Assembly: GCA_030621275.1 (NCBI GenBank)
Contig: JAUXHY010000058.1
Coordinates: 1 to 7,217, forward strand
DNA from: a bacterium
GTDB taxonomy: Bacteria > Fidelibacterota > Marinisomatia > Marinisomatales > JAHJCW01
Length of the DNA: 7,217 nucleotides
Reading direction: 5' to 3'
In this document: positions 1 through 7,107 of the stretch, in pieces
Layout of the letters: every line of letters begins with the position of its first letter
Position numbering within the stretch: the first letter of the stretch is position 1
The notes under the pieces: generated by a model
What the model saw: only the letters and a program-made list of their open reading frames with translations
Told to the model about the DNA's origin: nothing
Databases searched by the model: none
Position numbers and translations under genes: made by a program

Positions 1-11
1 GACCAAACCCA

Positions 12-497
12 CTAGGTCCTGTTCTGTCTCTTCCTGGCATGAATGCCTCCTCTATTTTGTTTAGTGTTAATACAACATCTGCCATGTCCAAAACCACCTG
101 CAAGATTTAATAAGTTTGTAGAATCACAATCAGGGCAATTTGATAACGGTACACCGATATTTGTTCTAAACATATACCCACAATCAAAACATTTTATTAT
201 ATTATTTCTAAAATGAATATTACCACCTTCGATAGTCAATAATTTACCGTGAATAATAAAATCTGCAATCTTCTTTCGAGCAATTTCTATTAATCTTGAG
301 AACGTAGAACGTGATATATGCATTTCTTCTGCCGCTGCTTCGTGTGATAAACCATTATAATCAGCTAACCGCGTTGCCTCATATTCATCTAAAGTAAGCA
401 AAACTTGCTTTAACGATATTCCCGCCACACCAATAGGTTTAAACTCTGAATAGAGAGGCGGTTCATTTACAATGCGATCATTTTTTGGACGTGGCAT
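12..497 (-). CDS. DUF134 family protein, putative HTH DNA-binding protein with zinc-ribbon-like tail
   Basis: Complete 161-residue protein. The start MPRPK, the segment LTLDEYEATRLADYNGL (35-50), the run EAAAEEMHISRSTFSRLIEIARKK (about 53-76) and KLLTIEGG (85-92) are the hallmarks of the DUF134 family, small proteins predicted to bind DNA through a sigma-70-region-4-like helix-turn-helix, here at about 49-71. The C-terminal third has C103-x2-C106 and C121-x2-C124, a likely four-cysteine metal knuckle, followed by GGFGHGRCC (134-142), a glycine-rich stretch with two more cysteines, and a basic tail. It is probably cytoplasmic. Family members are often seen near metal-cluster or NifX-like genes (recalled knowledge), but the genes downstream lie outside this window. 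The ATG at 497 gives the family-typical N terminus, although only a weak A-rich ribosome site (AAAAAG) precedes it. The stop is TAG. The target genes are unknown; autoregulation through the palindrome at 531-546 is a guess. Confidence 0.92.
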   Translation of the reverse strand: MPRPKNDRIVNEPPLYSEFKPIGVAGISLKQVLLTLDEYEATRLADYNGLSHEAAAEEMHISRSTFSRLIEIARKKIADFIIHGKLLTIEGGNIHFRNNIIKCFDCGYMFRTNIGVPLSNCPDCDSTNLLNLAGGFGHGRCCINTKQNRGGIHARKRQNRT

Positions 498-524
498 ATC
501 TTTTTATTTGTTATTTACACCGTG

Positions 525-554
525 AATATAATGAACATATGTGCATAACTGCAA
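525..554 (-). promoter_or_regulatory. Candidate sigma-70-type promoter of the DUF134 gene
   Basis: On the minus strand TTGCAG (549-554) and TATATT (525-530) are separated by 18 bases. The -10 matches TATAAT at five of six positions; the -35 keeps only the TTG. The -10 ends 27 bases before the ATG at 497, leaving room for a short leader. In so AT-rich a gap a chance match is possible. If the host is a true Bacteroidota its promoters would differ from this consensus. Confidence 0.35.
531..546. promoter_or_regulatory. 16-base near-perfect palindrome, candidate operator
   Basis: ATGAACATATGTGCAT equals its own reverse complement apart from one base pair (positions 4 and 13 of the site). It fills nearly all of the spacer between the proposed -35 and -10 of the DUF134 promoter and lies 34-49 bases upstream of the start codon, a classic place for a repressor to block RNA polymerase. 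The symmetry is seen directly; its role as an operator is inference, and I do not recognise the regulator. Confidence 0.35.
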
Positions 555-566
555 ATAAAATATTTA

Positions 567-600
567 GCAATATTAACTTTAATTATGATAGTTATATTGC
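567..600. repeat. Imperfect inverted repeat with GCAATAT ends
   Basis: GCAATATTAAC (567-577) faces GTTATATTGC (591-600) across a 13-base spacer; one arm has an extra base. A further direct copy of GCAATATTA lies at 643-651. The three GCAATAT elements could be regulator half-sites upstream of the DUF134 gene or a weak RNA hairpin in a long leader. The low complexity of the region means chance cannot be ruled out. Confidence 0.25.
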
Positions 601-602
601 AG

Positions 603-629
603 TATATACAATATAAGTATTGTTATATA
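603..629. repeat. AT-rich imperfect dyad in the intergenic gap
   Basis: ACAATA (608-613) and TATTGT (618-623) form perfect arms around a four-base loop. The symmetry extends outwards as TATATACAATA against TATTGTTATATA, with one inserted T. There is no GC-rich stem or following T-run on the minus strand that would make it a convincing terminator of the cytochrome gene. It may be a protein-binding dyad or simply AT-rich spacer. Confidence 0.22.
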
Positions 630-731
630 ATAAAGCTAATCTGCAATATTATTCCTACGAGTGTTTTTGTACTTTTAACGGTTCATTTGGGTAGTACTTC
701 AACACCTTTTTAAATACTTAAATATTTTTAG

Positions 732-2168
732 TTATTCTCCTTGGCGAATATATTCTATACGGGCAGTACCTTTATTATATCGTGGATCACCATCAGGATA
801 ACCCAAGGCTTCCCAATCCATTCGTGTAGTTCTTGTTTTACTATGACAGGCAGTACACTTAATCGTATTTTCTTCTGGTGCAACCATATGATTAATTTTC
901 CACCACATCTCAGTCTCTACAAAAGTATATTTACCACTGTATTTTAAACCATATTCTTTCGCTCCATTTCGTGCAGCCTTATCCCAATCAAAATGTTTCC
1001 AATAACCTCCGAATACATGTGTCGGTAACAAATATTTATTAACTGCGTCAGCGATTTGTTTTCCACCATGAATGAAGAATGGATATATTTTTGCTTTTAA
1101 ATCACTTTTATTACCAACGGGCGAAGTAATTTTATTTATAGAATCCAAATCAATTACATCACCAATTATCATATGTTCGGATTTACCGTTATACCAAGCA
1201 TAAGAAGGAATTACATTTTTATCCCATATAGCATTTCCTTTTTTCTTATTATACATTGGCATTCTGTATTCATCAGTCTCTACTTCAATATCCTGTCCAG
1301 CAGTGGACCAATCCCAATACATTTTAGTGGGATTTTCTCGCGCAAATTCCGGTATATGGCAAGTTTGGCATGCTACAGATTTAGCATGATAATTCAATCT
1401 AGAGGATTTTAGATGTGGTTCGTCAGTATGGCAACCTTCACATGAAAGATCTCCTTTTTCAGTAGATACCGACATAAGATCTCCCGGAATTTGATGACCA
1501 ATAGTTTCATGACACTCTGCACATGTAAAATCCAAACCTCCCATATGAACATCTAACTCGCGAGAAGGATTAATAAGTTCATTACCTAGATCACCATGTT
1601 TTACATTGTTTGCTCCACCTCCAAAAAAATGACAGCTTCCGCAAGCTTGTCTTGTGGGAATATCGCCAACTGATTGAGCAATTGCTTCAAGATCAGGTGG
1701 TTCATAGTAATTACCGCTGTTAGCAGGGAATTCCTTTCGTTCTGTCACAGGATATCCAGCCCCGGTTGGAAATTTTTTATAAGTTCCTGTCTGATCATGG
1801 CAAACAAGACAATCAATATTGGTCGGATCTGAAAAATCAAAACTGTCATCTTTCCAACCATATCCTGCGTGACAACTTGTGCAGCGCGCTTCATTTCCCT
1901 TTAATGTAATACAAAAATTATTAATAGTTGACTTTTTTCCCAAAACAACCGGTTCACTTTTGCCTGGAACTGCCATAGGCTTTGATTCCCAAGTCCAGTG
2001 TACATCTTGCATAAATGAATGAGCAGCATCTTCATGACATTCAAGACATGTCTCAGTTACCTCATGAACAGAATCAAAAGGTCCTTCAATATATTCAGAG
2101 TGATCTTCAACTGCCATAAGTATTGATGCTAAAATTAATAATATAGTTGTAATATTTTTATATTTCAT
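732..2168 (-). CDS. otr: Octahaem c-type cytochrome, tetrathionate reductase (OTR) family
   Basis: Complete 478-residue exported cytochrome. Residues 1-20 are a Sec signal peptide (MKYKN, hydrophobic core, cleavage probably near LMA-VED). Eight CxxCH sites start at C41, C96, C120, C176, C216, C243, C267 and C438, so eight covalent haems are expected. The pattern NNFC (83-86), then CTSCHAGYGWKD (96-107), CLVCHD, CGSCHFFGGG, CAECHETIGHQIPG and CQTCHIPEFAR is that of the OTR family described in Shewanella, a periplasmic enzyme that reduces tetrathionate, and nitrite and hydroxylamine in vitro. K106 is a candidate for the lysine that ligates the active-site haem in that enzyme; an alignment is needed. 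No CxxCK site is present, arguing against NrfA. A 166-residue gap separates haems 7 and 8. The quinol or cytochrome electron donor is not encoded here. The gene lies 101 bases downstream of the GH5 gene and probably has its own promoter. No strong Shine-Dalgarno precedes the ATG at 2168. The family call is secure; the physiological substrate is not. Confidence 0.94.
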   Translation of the reverse strand: MKYKNITTILLILASILMAVEDHSEYIEGPFDSVHEVTETCLECHEDAAHSFMQDVHWTWESKPMAVPGKSEPVVLGKKSTINNFCITLKGNEARCTSCHAGYGWKDDSFDFSDPTNIDCLVCHDQTGTYKKFPTGAGYPVTERKEFPANSGNYYEPPDLEAIAQSVGDIPTRQACGSCHFFGGGANNVKHGDLGNELINPSRELDVHMGGLDFTCAECHETIGHQIPGDLMSVSTEKGDLSCEGCHTDEPHLKSSRLNYHAKSVACQTCHIPEFARENPTKMYWDWSTAGQDIEVETDEYRMPMYNKKKGNAIWDKNVIPSYAWYNGKSEHMIIGDVIDLDSINKITSPVGNKSDLKAKIYPFFIHGGKQIADAVNKYLLPTHVFGGYWKHFDWDKAARNGAKEYGLKYSGKYTFVETEMWWKINHMVAPEENTIKCTACHSKTRTTRMDWEALGYPDGDPRYNKGTARIEYIRQGE

Positions 2169-2220
2169 AGTTGTATTCTATTGTTACTTTATTAAAAGGA
2201 TTTAAATATTGTAAAGATTA

Positions 2221-2226
2221 ATTATA
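2221..2226 (-). promoter_or_regulatory. Possible -10 element upstream of the octahaem cytochrome gene
   Basis: A perfect TATAAT on the minus strand lies 53 bases upstream of the cytochrome start, inside the 101-base gap after the GH5 gene. No recognisable -35 hexamer sits 16-18 bases further upstream, and I saw no FNR-type TTGAT-N4-ATCAA site in the gap. The gap also holds no GC-rich terminator hairpin, so read-through from the GH5 operon remains possible. Confidence 0.22.
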
Positions 2227-2269
2227 CTAAATTAAATACAAATAATGATTAGATTGGTAAATAAAATAA

Positions 2270-3502
2270 TTATAAGTTTTCAATTATAATCTTTCTTAAT
2301 TCATCATTATAAGTCCAGTTTGACGTCAACAGATCATCTATATAAGTTGTAATATACGCAATCTGCATTTCTATCGATTGATCTCCCCATCCTTCGAATA
2401 ACGGCGACAAGGGATAATAAACAGTACTCTTAGGATTCCAATAGCCCCATATATTCTTGTAGGAAAAATACGTATAGTGTATCCCATGTTCGTTCATGAC
2501 CTTCATTATATCACCGGTCCATTTTAAAGCACTTTCATCCTCTATGCATGGTAAATTGATTGCACCAAATTCGCCAATATATAACGGACGATCAGCAACT
2601 TCATCGAGCAAGAGAAAATTATCAACCATATCAATTAATTCACTTTCTGAATAATAGACGGCATCCAGATGGCATTCTTCGACGGGTTCTTGGAAATCTT
2701 CATAATAGTGAAAGCTCAACATTAGATTATCCTCGTTATACTGACCGCCAAAAAAGATATTTTCGACAGCATCAAATTGTTGCCTCTCTAAAATAATAAT
2801 GTGATTATTATCCACGTTTCTGATTGTAGAAATAATATCAGAGTAAAAAGTATGAAGATCAGCCTTGGAAGGTGCAGTTGGTTCATTAATTACATCATAT
2901 CCGGCGATTGTTGGGTTGTCGGCATATCGTTTGGCCATATATTCCCAAGCTGCAACAACCCTCTTGCGCCATTCTTCATCAGTCCATAGGTAGGGATTTC
3001 CATCATAGTGGAGTTGATTATCTTGCTGTTTAGTATTTTGTGCTGCATCTGTCAAAGAAAAAACAACATAGATACCATAACGCGCTCCTAATTCAACAAG
3101 ATGGTCTATTTGTTGAAGAACAGCATCATTATACTGATACGGTGCTGTCTCTAAGGCATAGAATGACACCTGCTTTCGAATTACATTCACTCCCATATTA
3201 CTTAAAGTTTGAAAATCTTCCTCAGTTATATAACGCGTAAATAAAGCATGGTTAAACTCATTTATTTCTTCTGTACTGTATGGAGAATCGGGTATTTCCT
3301 TAAAACTCCAAAAGGGAAATGGGTCCAAATCAATACCCCGCAGGAAAACCACATTGCCTTCAGAATTTACTACCTTGCTGCCTTCCGCATGTAGAAACCC
3401 AGTCAAATCTTGTGAAGAAGGAGCTCCCTTACAACCCGAAGTGATGATAGAAAAAATACACACCACCATAGTATAAATGGGTATTCTTTGGCATCTATTC
3501 AT
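2270..3502 (-). CDS. Glycoside hydrolase family 5 lipoprotein (cellulase / exo-beta-glucanase-like)
   Basis: Complete 410-residue secreted glycosidase. Residues 1-24 form a lipoprotein signal (hydrophobic core MVVCIFSII, lipobox TSGC with C24), so the enzyme is probably anchored in the outer membrane. The GH5 barrel starts at FLRGIDLD (53-60). Landmarks are YITEEDF (91-97), R109 in GVNVIRK, INEP (205-208) with acid/base E207, FHYY (264-267) with H265, and YIGEFG (308-313) with nucleophile E311, followed by a Trp-rich stretch around W352 and W355. This is the retaining GH5 arrangement. YITEEDF and the spacing recall bacterial relatives of exo-beta-1,3-glucanases, but substrate cannot be assigned from sequence alone. 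One oddity is that the strand that usually reads (L)D-x-H-(D/G) reads SLTDAAQN (149-156), placing T151 where GH5 enzymes normally have histidine. The gene starts 14 bases after the receptor stop, so it is probably cotranscribed with the receptor and works on its ligand. The ATG at 3502 gives a full signal peptide; no clear ribosome site is seen. Confidence 0.9.
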   Translation of the reverse strand: MNRCQRIPIYTMVVCIFSIITSGCKGAPSSQDLTGFLHAEGSKVVNSEGNVVFLRGIDLDPFPFWSFKEIPDSPYSTEEINEFNHALFTRYITEEDFQTLSNMGVNVIRKQVSFYALETAPYQYNDAVLQQIDHLVELGARYGIYVVFSLTDAAQNTKQQDNQLHYDGNPYLWTDEEWRKRVVAAWEYMAKRYADNPTIAGYDVINEPTAPSKADLHTFYSDIISTIRNVDNNHIIILERQQFDAVENIFFGGQYNEDNLMLSFHYYEDFQEPVEECHLDAVYYSESELIDMVDNFLLLDEVADRPLYIGEFGAINLPCIEDESALKWTGDIMKVMNEHGIHYTYFSYKNIWGYWNPKSTVYYPLSPLFEGWGDQSIEMQIAYITTYIDDLLTSNWTYNDELRKIIIENL

Positions 3503-3516
3503 GATATATCACTATT

Positions 3517-6210
3517 CTATAATTGTATTTTGATATTTATTGATGGCGTAAATCCGATCATTGCTACATCGGTTATAGTAATCGGTGATTTCCAATACTC
3601 ATAACGTCTGTAACTTATATTCCGTTGATTATACACATTGAATAAAGATAAATTTACTTCACCATTTATTTTCCCAATGATAATTTTTTTATTAATGGCT
3701 AATTCCAACCAGTGTAATGGTGGTAACCGCTTTTGATTCCTCTTCCCTTGTAATACGTAATAATATATATCTTTTGCTTCTATTGTATCAAAATATGCTC
3801 CATCCCAGTTTTGGATATCGATTTGGTCAACATCTGTATAAACCCTACCTGACGATAAAACCCAGGATGCTGAAATATTCCAAGTTCCAATTGAATAATT
3901 CCCGACCCATTTAAATTCGTGTGTACGATCATGGTCAGCTAAATATGGAATCCCTTCATTTATCTTTGGGAAAGTATATTCAACTTTTCCAAAATTATAA
4001 CTTGCCCAACCGGTAATCATTCCATATTTTTTTTGTGCAGATATTTCAAATCCTTGCGAATATCCCTTTCCGGTATAAAATAATGGTACATTTTCAAAAA
4101 TTGCATTGCCCGTTACTTCGGCTAAAATTGTCTGCTGCCTATTATATTCCGTTAAACTATCGATTACTTTTAAATATGCCTCTACCCCGAATGAATAATT
4201 AGCATTCGTATTATGTATTCCCAAGATGAGATTTTTTGATGATGCCGGTTTGATAGAATCTCCGACAACCAACCAAAAATCATTCGCGCCATCAAGAGAA
4301 TTTTCATTTATAAATCGATTTATAAATTGATAATATTGACCAAATGATGCTTTTAGAGCAATATCATCATCTATCAAATATCGCAAGGCGACTCGCGGTT
4401 CATAATAAAGCTTATCAAACTTGTCAAAATAATTACTCCGAATGCCTGTAGTTAATTGCAATTTATCATTTGGGGTCCACTGATCTTGTAAATACAAGTG
4501 ACCGAGTAATACATTATTTCCTTTGTCAATTGACCATAATTTTTCCGCATACAAAGTGGAGAATTCCGTTTGAAATAGTGAAGCACCTAAGCCAAACTCA
4601 GCTTTATGCTTAGCCGACAATGCCAACTCACTTTCAAGCCGGATGGATGTATCTTTTACTTCATTTTTTTCATTTAAATTTACTATTGGTAATGTGTAAA
4701 AAAATGATGTATCGGTTGCACTTTTTGAAAATGTTTCGGAATTATAAGTAGTGTTAGCCAAAAATAGATGTGAAAATATTTTCGGATGCCAATGACGTGA
4801 CCATCGAAAACTTGTTCCGAAATTTCCCCAACTACTTCGGTCATGTAAATCAATATAGTAACTATAAGAATCACCTTCTAATTGAAAATCACTTTTTTCA
4901 TCGGCAGTTTGGTCAAAATAATCCAATCCTTTATAAACACTGAAAGAAACAATATCATTTTTTGTAGGCATTAAAGTGATTTTTCCATTAAGGTCATAAA
5001 AATAAAATTGCGGTTTGAATGGTTGAGGTAAATAACGCGAACCTCCTAAATTTGCTGCATCCATTTCTACTTTGGTATAATTCTCACCGGTTATATAGCC
5101 ACTAATTATATCATAGATTGGGGTCTTGAAATAATCAATGTGTGAGCGCCGAGCCGATAAAAATATACTCCCTCGCTTCCATAACGGTAATTCTAAAGCC
5201 ATACCGGTACTTAACATTCCCGAGGACAAAGAAAAATGTTTTTTATTTGAGTCGCCATTTTTTCCAGATAATTCCACAATTCCCGAAATACGACCACCAT
5301 ATTTAACCGGAAATACACTTTTATAAACCTGCACATCTTTTACTGCGTTGGAGTTAAAAGCGCTGAAAAATCCAAAAAAGTGATCAATGTGATATAATGT
5401 CATTCCATCAAAAGTAATTAAATTTTGGTCAGGGGTTCCTCCCCGTATAAAGAGTCCCGCTGTACCGATCCGACCGACTGAAATACCGGGATACATTTGT
5501 AATGAGCGCATAATATCCACTTCACCTAAACTTGGCAACGCGGATATCTGTCGTGGAGCGAAAGCAATCCTACTGTCACTTTCTAAAGAATGTAATATTT
5601 CAAATTCCTTACCATAGGCATTTACATTCTTCCCTTTCAGGACATTCGGGTTCATTTTAATGTTAATAGGATCTAACGATTTTTGAAAATTTGATACTAA
5701 TAATTCTTGCGATTCATATCCAATATATGATGACTGCAACAATACAGTTTTACTCTTGATGCCACTAATTGCAAAATAACCGTTAGGATTAGTCACATCA
5801 CCTACATAAGTGTTTTTTACTGCTATATTAACGTATGGTAACGGTTCACCGGTTTGCGAATCATACACTATTCCACTAATTGTCATCCCTCTTGAATATA
5901 ACCATGGTTTAATTATTATAAATTGCTCACCATTTTTCTTCCATGCCAAGTCTGTCCCGGATAAAATTTCGTCGATAATATCTTCAGCAGTACAATTCTC
6001 GCAACTGAAAGTCACATTAATATCACGTACGTGCTTATCCTGATAGATAATTAAAAGATTCTCATTTTGGATCAATTGATCTAACACTTCAACTAAAGGA
6101 CGATCATCAAAATGGACGTTAATTGATGCACTATCGCTTTGTGAGAAAGTAAGGTTTAACAGGATGACGGAAAAAAAAGCAAATCGAATAAATCGATTAA
6201 TAAATAACAT
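3517..6210 (-). CDS. TonB-dependent outer-membrane receptor with STN signalling domain
   Basis: 897-residue receptor. Signal peptide 1 to about 23 (MLFINRF, hydrophobic core, cleavage near TFS-QS). An STN (secretin/TonB N-terminal) domain at about 29-101 is the periplasmic part that contacts FecR in transducing receptors. A carboxypeptidase-regulatory-like beta-sandwich follows at about 111-188 (ISGIVYDSQTGEPLPYVNIA, GYFAISG). The TonB-box region is probably near 190-200 and the plug at about 213-318, with FIRGGTPDQNLITFDG (254-269) and GFFSAFN (280-286). The remaining residues to 897 form a barrel rich in alternating and aromatic segments, ending in SINIKIQL rather than the common terminal Phe. 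I chose the ATG at 6210 over an in-frame TTG at 6225 because AAGGGAG lies just before it and the signal peptide starts cleanly. The start overlaps fecR by 14 bases, suggesting translational coupling. No SusD gene follows; instead a GH5 lipoprotein does. The ligand is unknown, and a glycan or oligosaccharide is inferred from that neighbour. Confidence 0.94.
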   Translation of the reverse strand: MLFINRFIRFAFFSVILLNLTFSQSDSASINVHFDDRPLVEVLDQLIQNENLLIIYQDKHVRDINVTFSCENCTAEDIIDEILSGTDLAWKKNGEQFIIIKPWLYSRGMTISGIVYDSQTGEPLPYVNIAVKNTYVGDVTNPNGYFAISGIKSKTVLLQSSYIGYESQELLVSNFQKSLDPINIKMNPNVLKGKNVNAYGKEFEILHSLESDSRIAFAPRQISALPSLGEVDIMRSLQMYPGISVGRIGTAGLFIRGGTPDQNLITFDGMTLYHIDHFFGFFSAFNSNAVKDVQVYKSVFPVKYGGRISGIVELSGKNGDSNKKHFSLSSGMLSTGMALELPLWKRGSIFLSARRSHIDYFKTPIYDIISGYITGENYTKVEMDAANLGGSRYLPQPFKPQFYFYDLNGKITLMPTKNDIVSFSVYKGLDYFDQTADEKSDFQLEGDSYSYYIDLHDRSSWGNFGTSFRWSRHWHPKIFSHLFLANTTYNSETFSKSATDTSFFYTLPIVNLNEKNEVKDTSIRLESELALSAKHKAEFGLGASLFQTEFSTLYAEKLWSIDKGNNVLLGHLYLQDQWTPNDKLQLTTGIRSNYFDKFDKLYYEPRVALRYLIDDDIALKASFGQYYQFINRFINENSLDGANDFWLVVGDSIKPASSKNLILGIHNTNANYSFGVEAYLKVIDSLTEYNRQQTILAEVTGNAIFENVPLFYTGKGYSQGFEISAQKKYGMITGWASYNFGKVEYTFPKINEGIPYLADHDRTHEFKWVGNYSIGTWNISASWVLSSGRVYTDVDQIDIQNWDGAYFDTIEAKDIYYYVLQGKRNQKRLPPLHWLELAINKKIIIGKINGEVNLSLFNVYNQRNISYRRYEYWKSPITITDVAMIGFTPSINIKIQL
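4306..4327. repeat. Perfect 22-base palindrome inside the receptor gene
   Basis: Two copies of the self-complementary block ATTTATAAAT flank a central CG, giving a perfect 22-base palindrome that is also a 12-base direct repeat. It encodes FINRFIN near receptor residue 629, in the barrel. It may be only a result of repeated codons in an AT-rich gene. Confidence 0.6.
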
Positions 6211-7093
6211 AAACTCCCTTTTCAAATCGATAGTGCTGCTGTATCAGAATTGATAAAGTCGATAATACTGATTCAATACTATCAGTTTCCAACACACCGG
6301 TTACAGTAATATAAGCTAATTTTTGATTTGATAATTTAACCTGAACATCAAAACGACGCTCAATCTCTCGACACACATTTGACAAATTATCTTGATAGAA
6401 CATTAATTTATTTTGCGTCCATCCGGGATAATTTTCAAATGGTAACTTTTGCGGTTGTTCAGGTGGCTCTCCATCTACAAAACGCGACATTTGTCCCGCT
6501 AATAATATTACTTGCTTTTCTTGTACTGTATCAGAAACCTGTACTTTACCTTTGTTAACAGCAACTTCAATTATATCATCACGATGTTTAACATTAAATT
6601 TTGTACCAAGAACAGTTACGGTTAAATTATCTGAATTAACAATAAACGGGATCTGCCCGCTTTCAACATCAAAGTATGCTTCGCCTATAATTTCAACAAT
6701 ACGTTCAGATTTCCAACTTGATTTTTTATATCTAAGTTCTGATTCAGGGCTTAATTGAACAAGCGAGCCATCCGGTAACATATGACTTATAATTTCACCG
6801 CGGTCAATAGCAATATTTACAATATTAAATTGAACATACAAAACCGGTAATAATATTAGCAATAATATTGCAAATGATATGGCAAACACCGGTCTCAGCT
6901 GCATAAATTTGGGACGTAATTTCGGAATGGGTTGTGTTATTTCATCCACAGCATCAAGTTTACTTTCCAACCGTGCCCAAGAAACTTCCGTATCAATTGG
7001 TTTGGGTAGTTTAATTCTTTTACTCACATCCCAAATGATTTTCTCCTCATCACTGAAATTATTGAATAATTTATTTTTTTTCTTAATTCCCAT
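6197..7093 (-). CDS. FecR-family anti-sigma factor / transmembrane signal transducer
   Basis: Complete 298-residue single-pass membrane protein. The N-terminal cytoplasmic part (1 to about 67), expected to hold the sigma factor, includes TEVSWARLESKLD (35-47), similar to Bacteroidota-type FecR proteins. A transmembrane helix spans about 69-88 (VFAISFAILLLILLPVLYV). The periplasmic FecR domain at about 96-190 shows DRGEIISHMLPDGSLVQLSPES, IIGEAYFDVE (135-144) and VLGTKFNVK (161-169). The C terminus, about 227-297 (NKLMFYQDNLSNVCREIERRF, ITVTGVLETDSIESVLSTLS), matches the FecR C-terminal (DUF4974) domain, the likely partner of the receptor's STN domain. Length is ordinary for the family. The gene overlaps the receptor start by 14 bases. 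Upstream, where the ECF sigma gene normally lies, is instead the end of a serpin gene 14 bases away, so the cognate sigma factor must be elsewhere. The ATG at 7093 has only a weak GGA-type ribosome site. Confidence 0.94.
   Translation of the reverse strand: MGIKKKNKLFNNFSDEEKIIWDVSKRIKLPKPIDTEVSWARLESKLDAVDEITQPIPKLRPKFMQLRPVFAISFAILLLILLPVLYVQFNIVNIAIDRGEIISHMLPDGSLVQLSPESELRYKKSSWKSERIVEIIGEAYFDVESGQIPFIVNSDNLTVTVLGTKFNVKHRDDIIEVAVNKGKVQVSDTVQEKQVILLAGQMSRFVDGEPPEQPQKLPFENYPGWTQNKLMFYQDNLSNVCREIERRFDVQVKLSNQKLAYITVTGVLETDSIESVLSTLSILIQQHYRFEKGVYVIY
6214..6220 (-). promoter_or_regulatory. Shine-Dalgarno of the receptor gene, inside the end of fecR
   Basis: AAGGGAG lies three bases before the ATG at 6210 and is the best ribosome site in the window. 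It falls within the last codons of fecR (Lys-Gly-Val). It also forms part of the codons that would follow the in-frame TTG at 6225, which is why that TTG is unlikely to be the true start. The spacing is short if GGAG is the core and normal if AAGG is. Confidence 0.7.
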
Positions 7094-7107
7094 TCGTTAA
7101 TTCCAAT

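Noticed and set aside
700..731. Intrinsic terminator after the cytochrome gene
   Set aside because: The only symmetry, AAATA against TATTT near 713-728, is a weak AT-only stem with no GC-rich arm.
741..947. Plus-strand open frames across the window, such as this one and those at 1173-1412, 2560-2796, 5810-6043 and 6879-7100
   Set aside because: All lie antisense to well-supported genes, have no recognisable domains and give low-complexity translations. They are shadows of the minus-strand codons.
732..2168. Cytochrome as NrfA nitrite reductase or hydroxylamine oxidoreductase
   Set aside because: There is no CxxCK site as in typical NrfA, and the motif order with NNFC, CTSCHAGYGWKD and eight CxxCH sites matches the octahaem tetrathionate reductase family.
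2169..2269. Terminator or FNR-type operator between the GH5 and cytochrome genes
   Set aside because: No GC-rich hairpin with a T-run and no TTGAT-N4-ATCAA site could be found; only a lone TATAAT stands out.
4683..4874. Short minus-strand open frame inside the receptor gene
   Set aside because: It lies in another frame of the well-supported receptor coding sequence and shows no family features.
6211..6225. TTG at 6225 as receptor start
   Set aside because: The Shine-Dalgarno sequence lies downstream of it and directly before the ATG at 6210.
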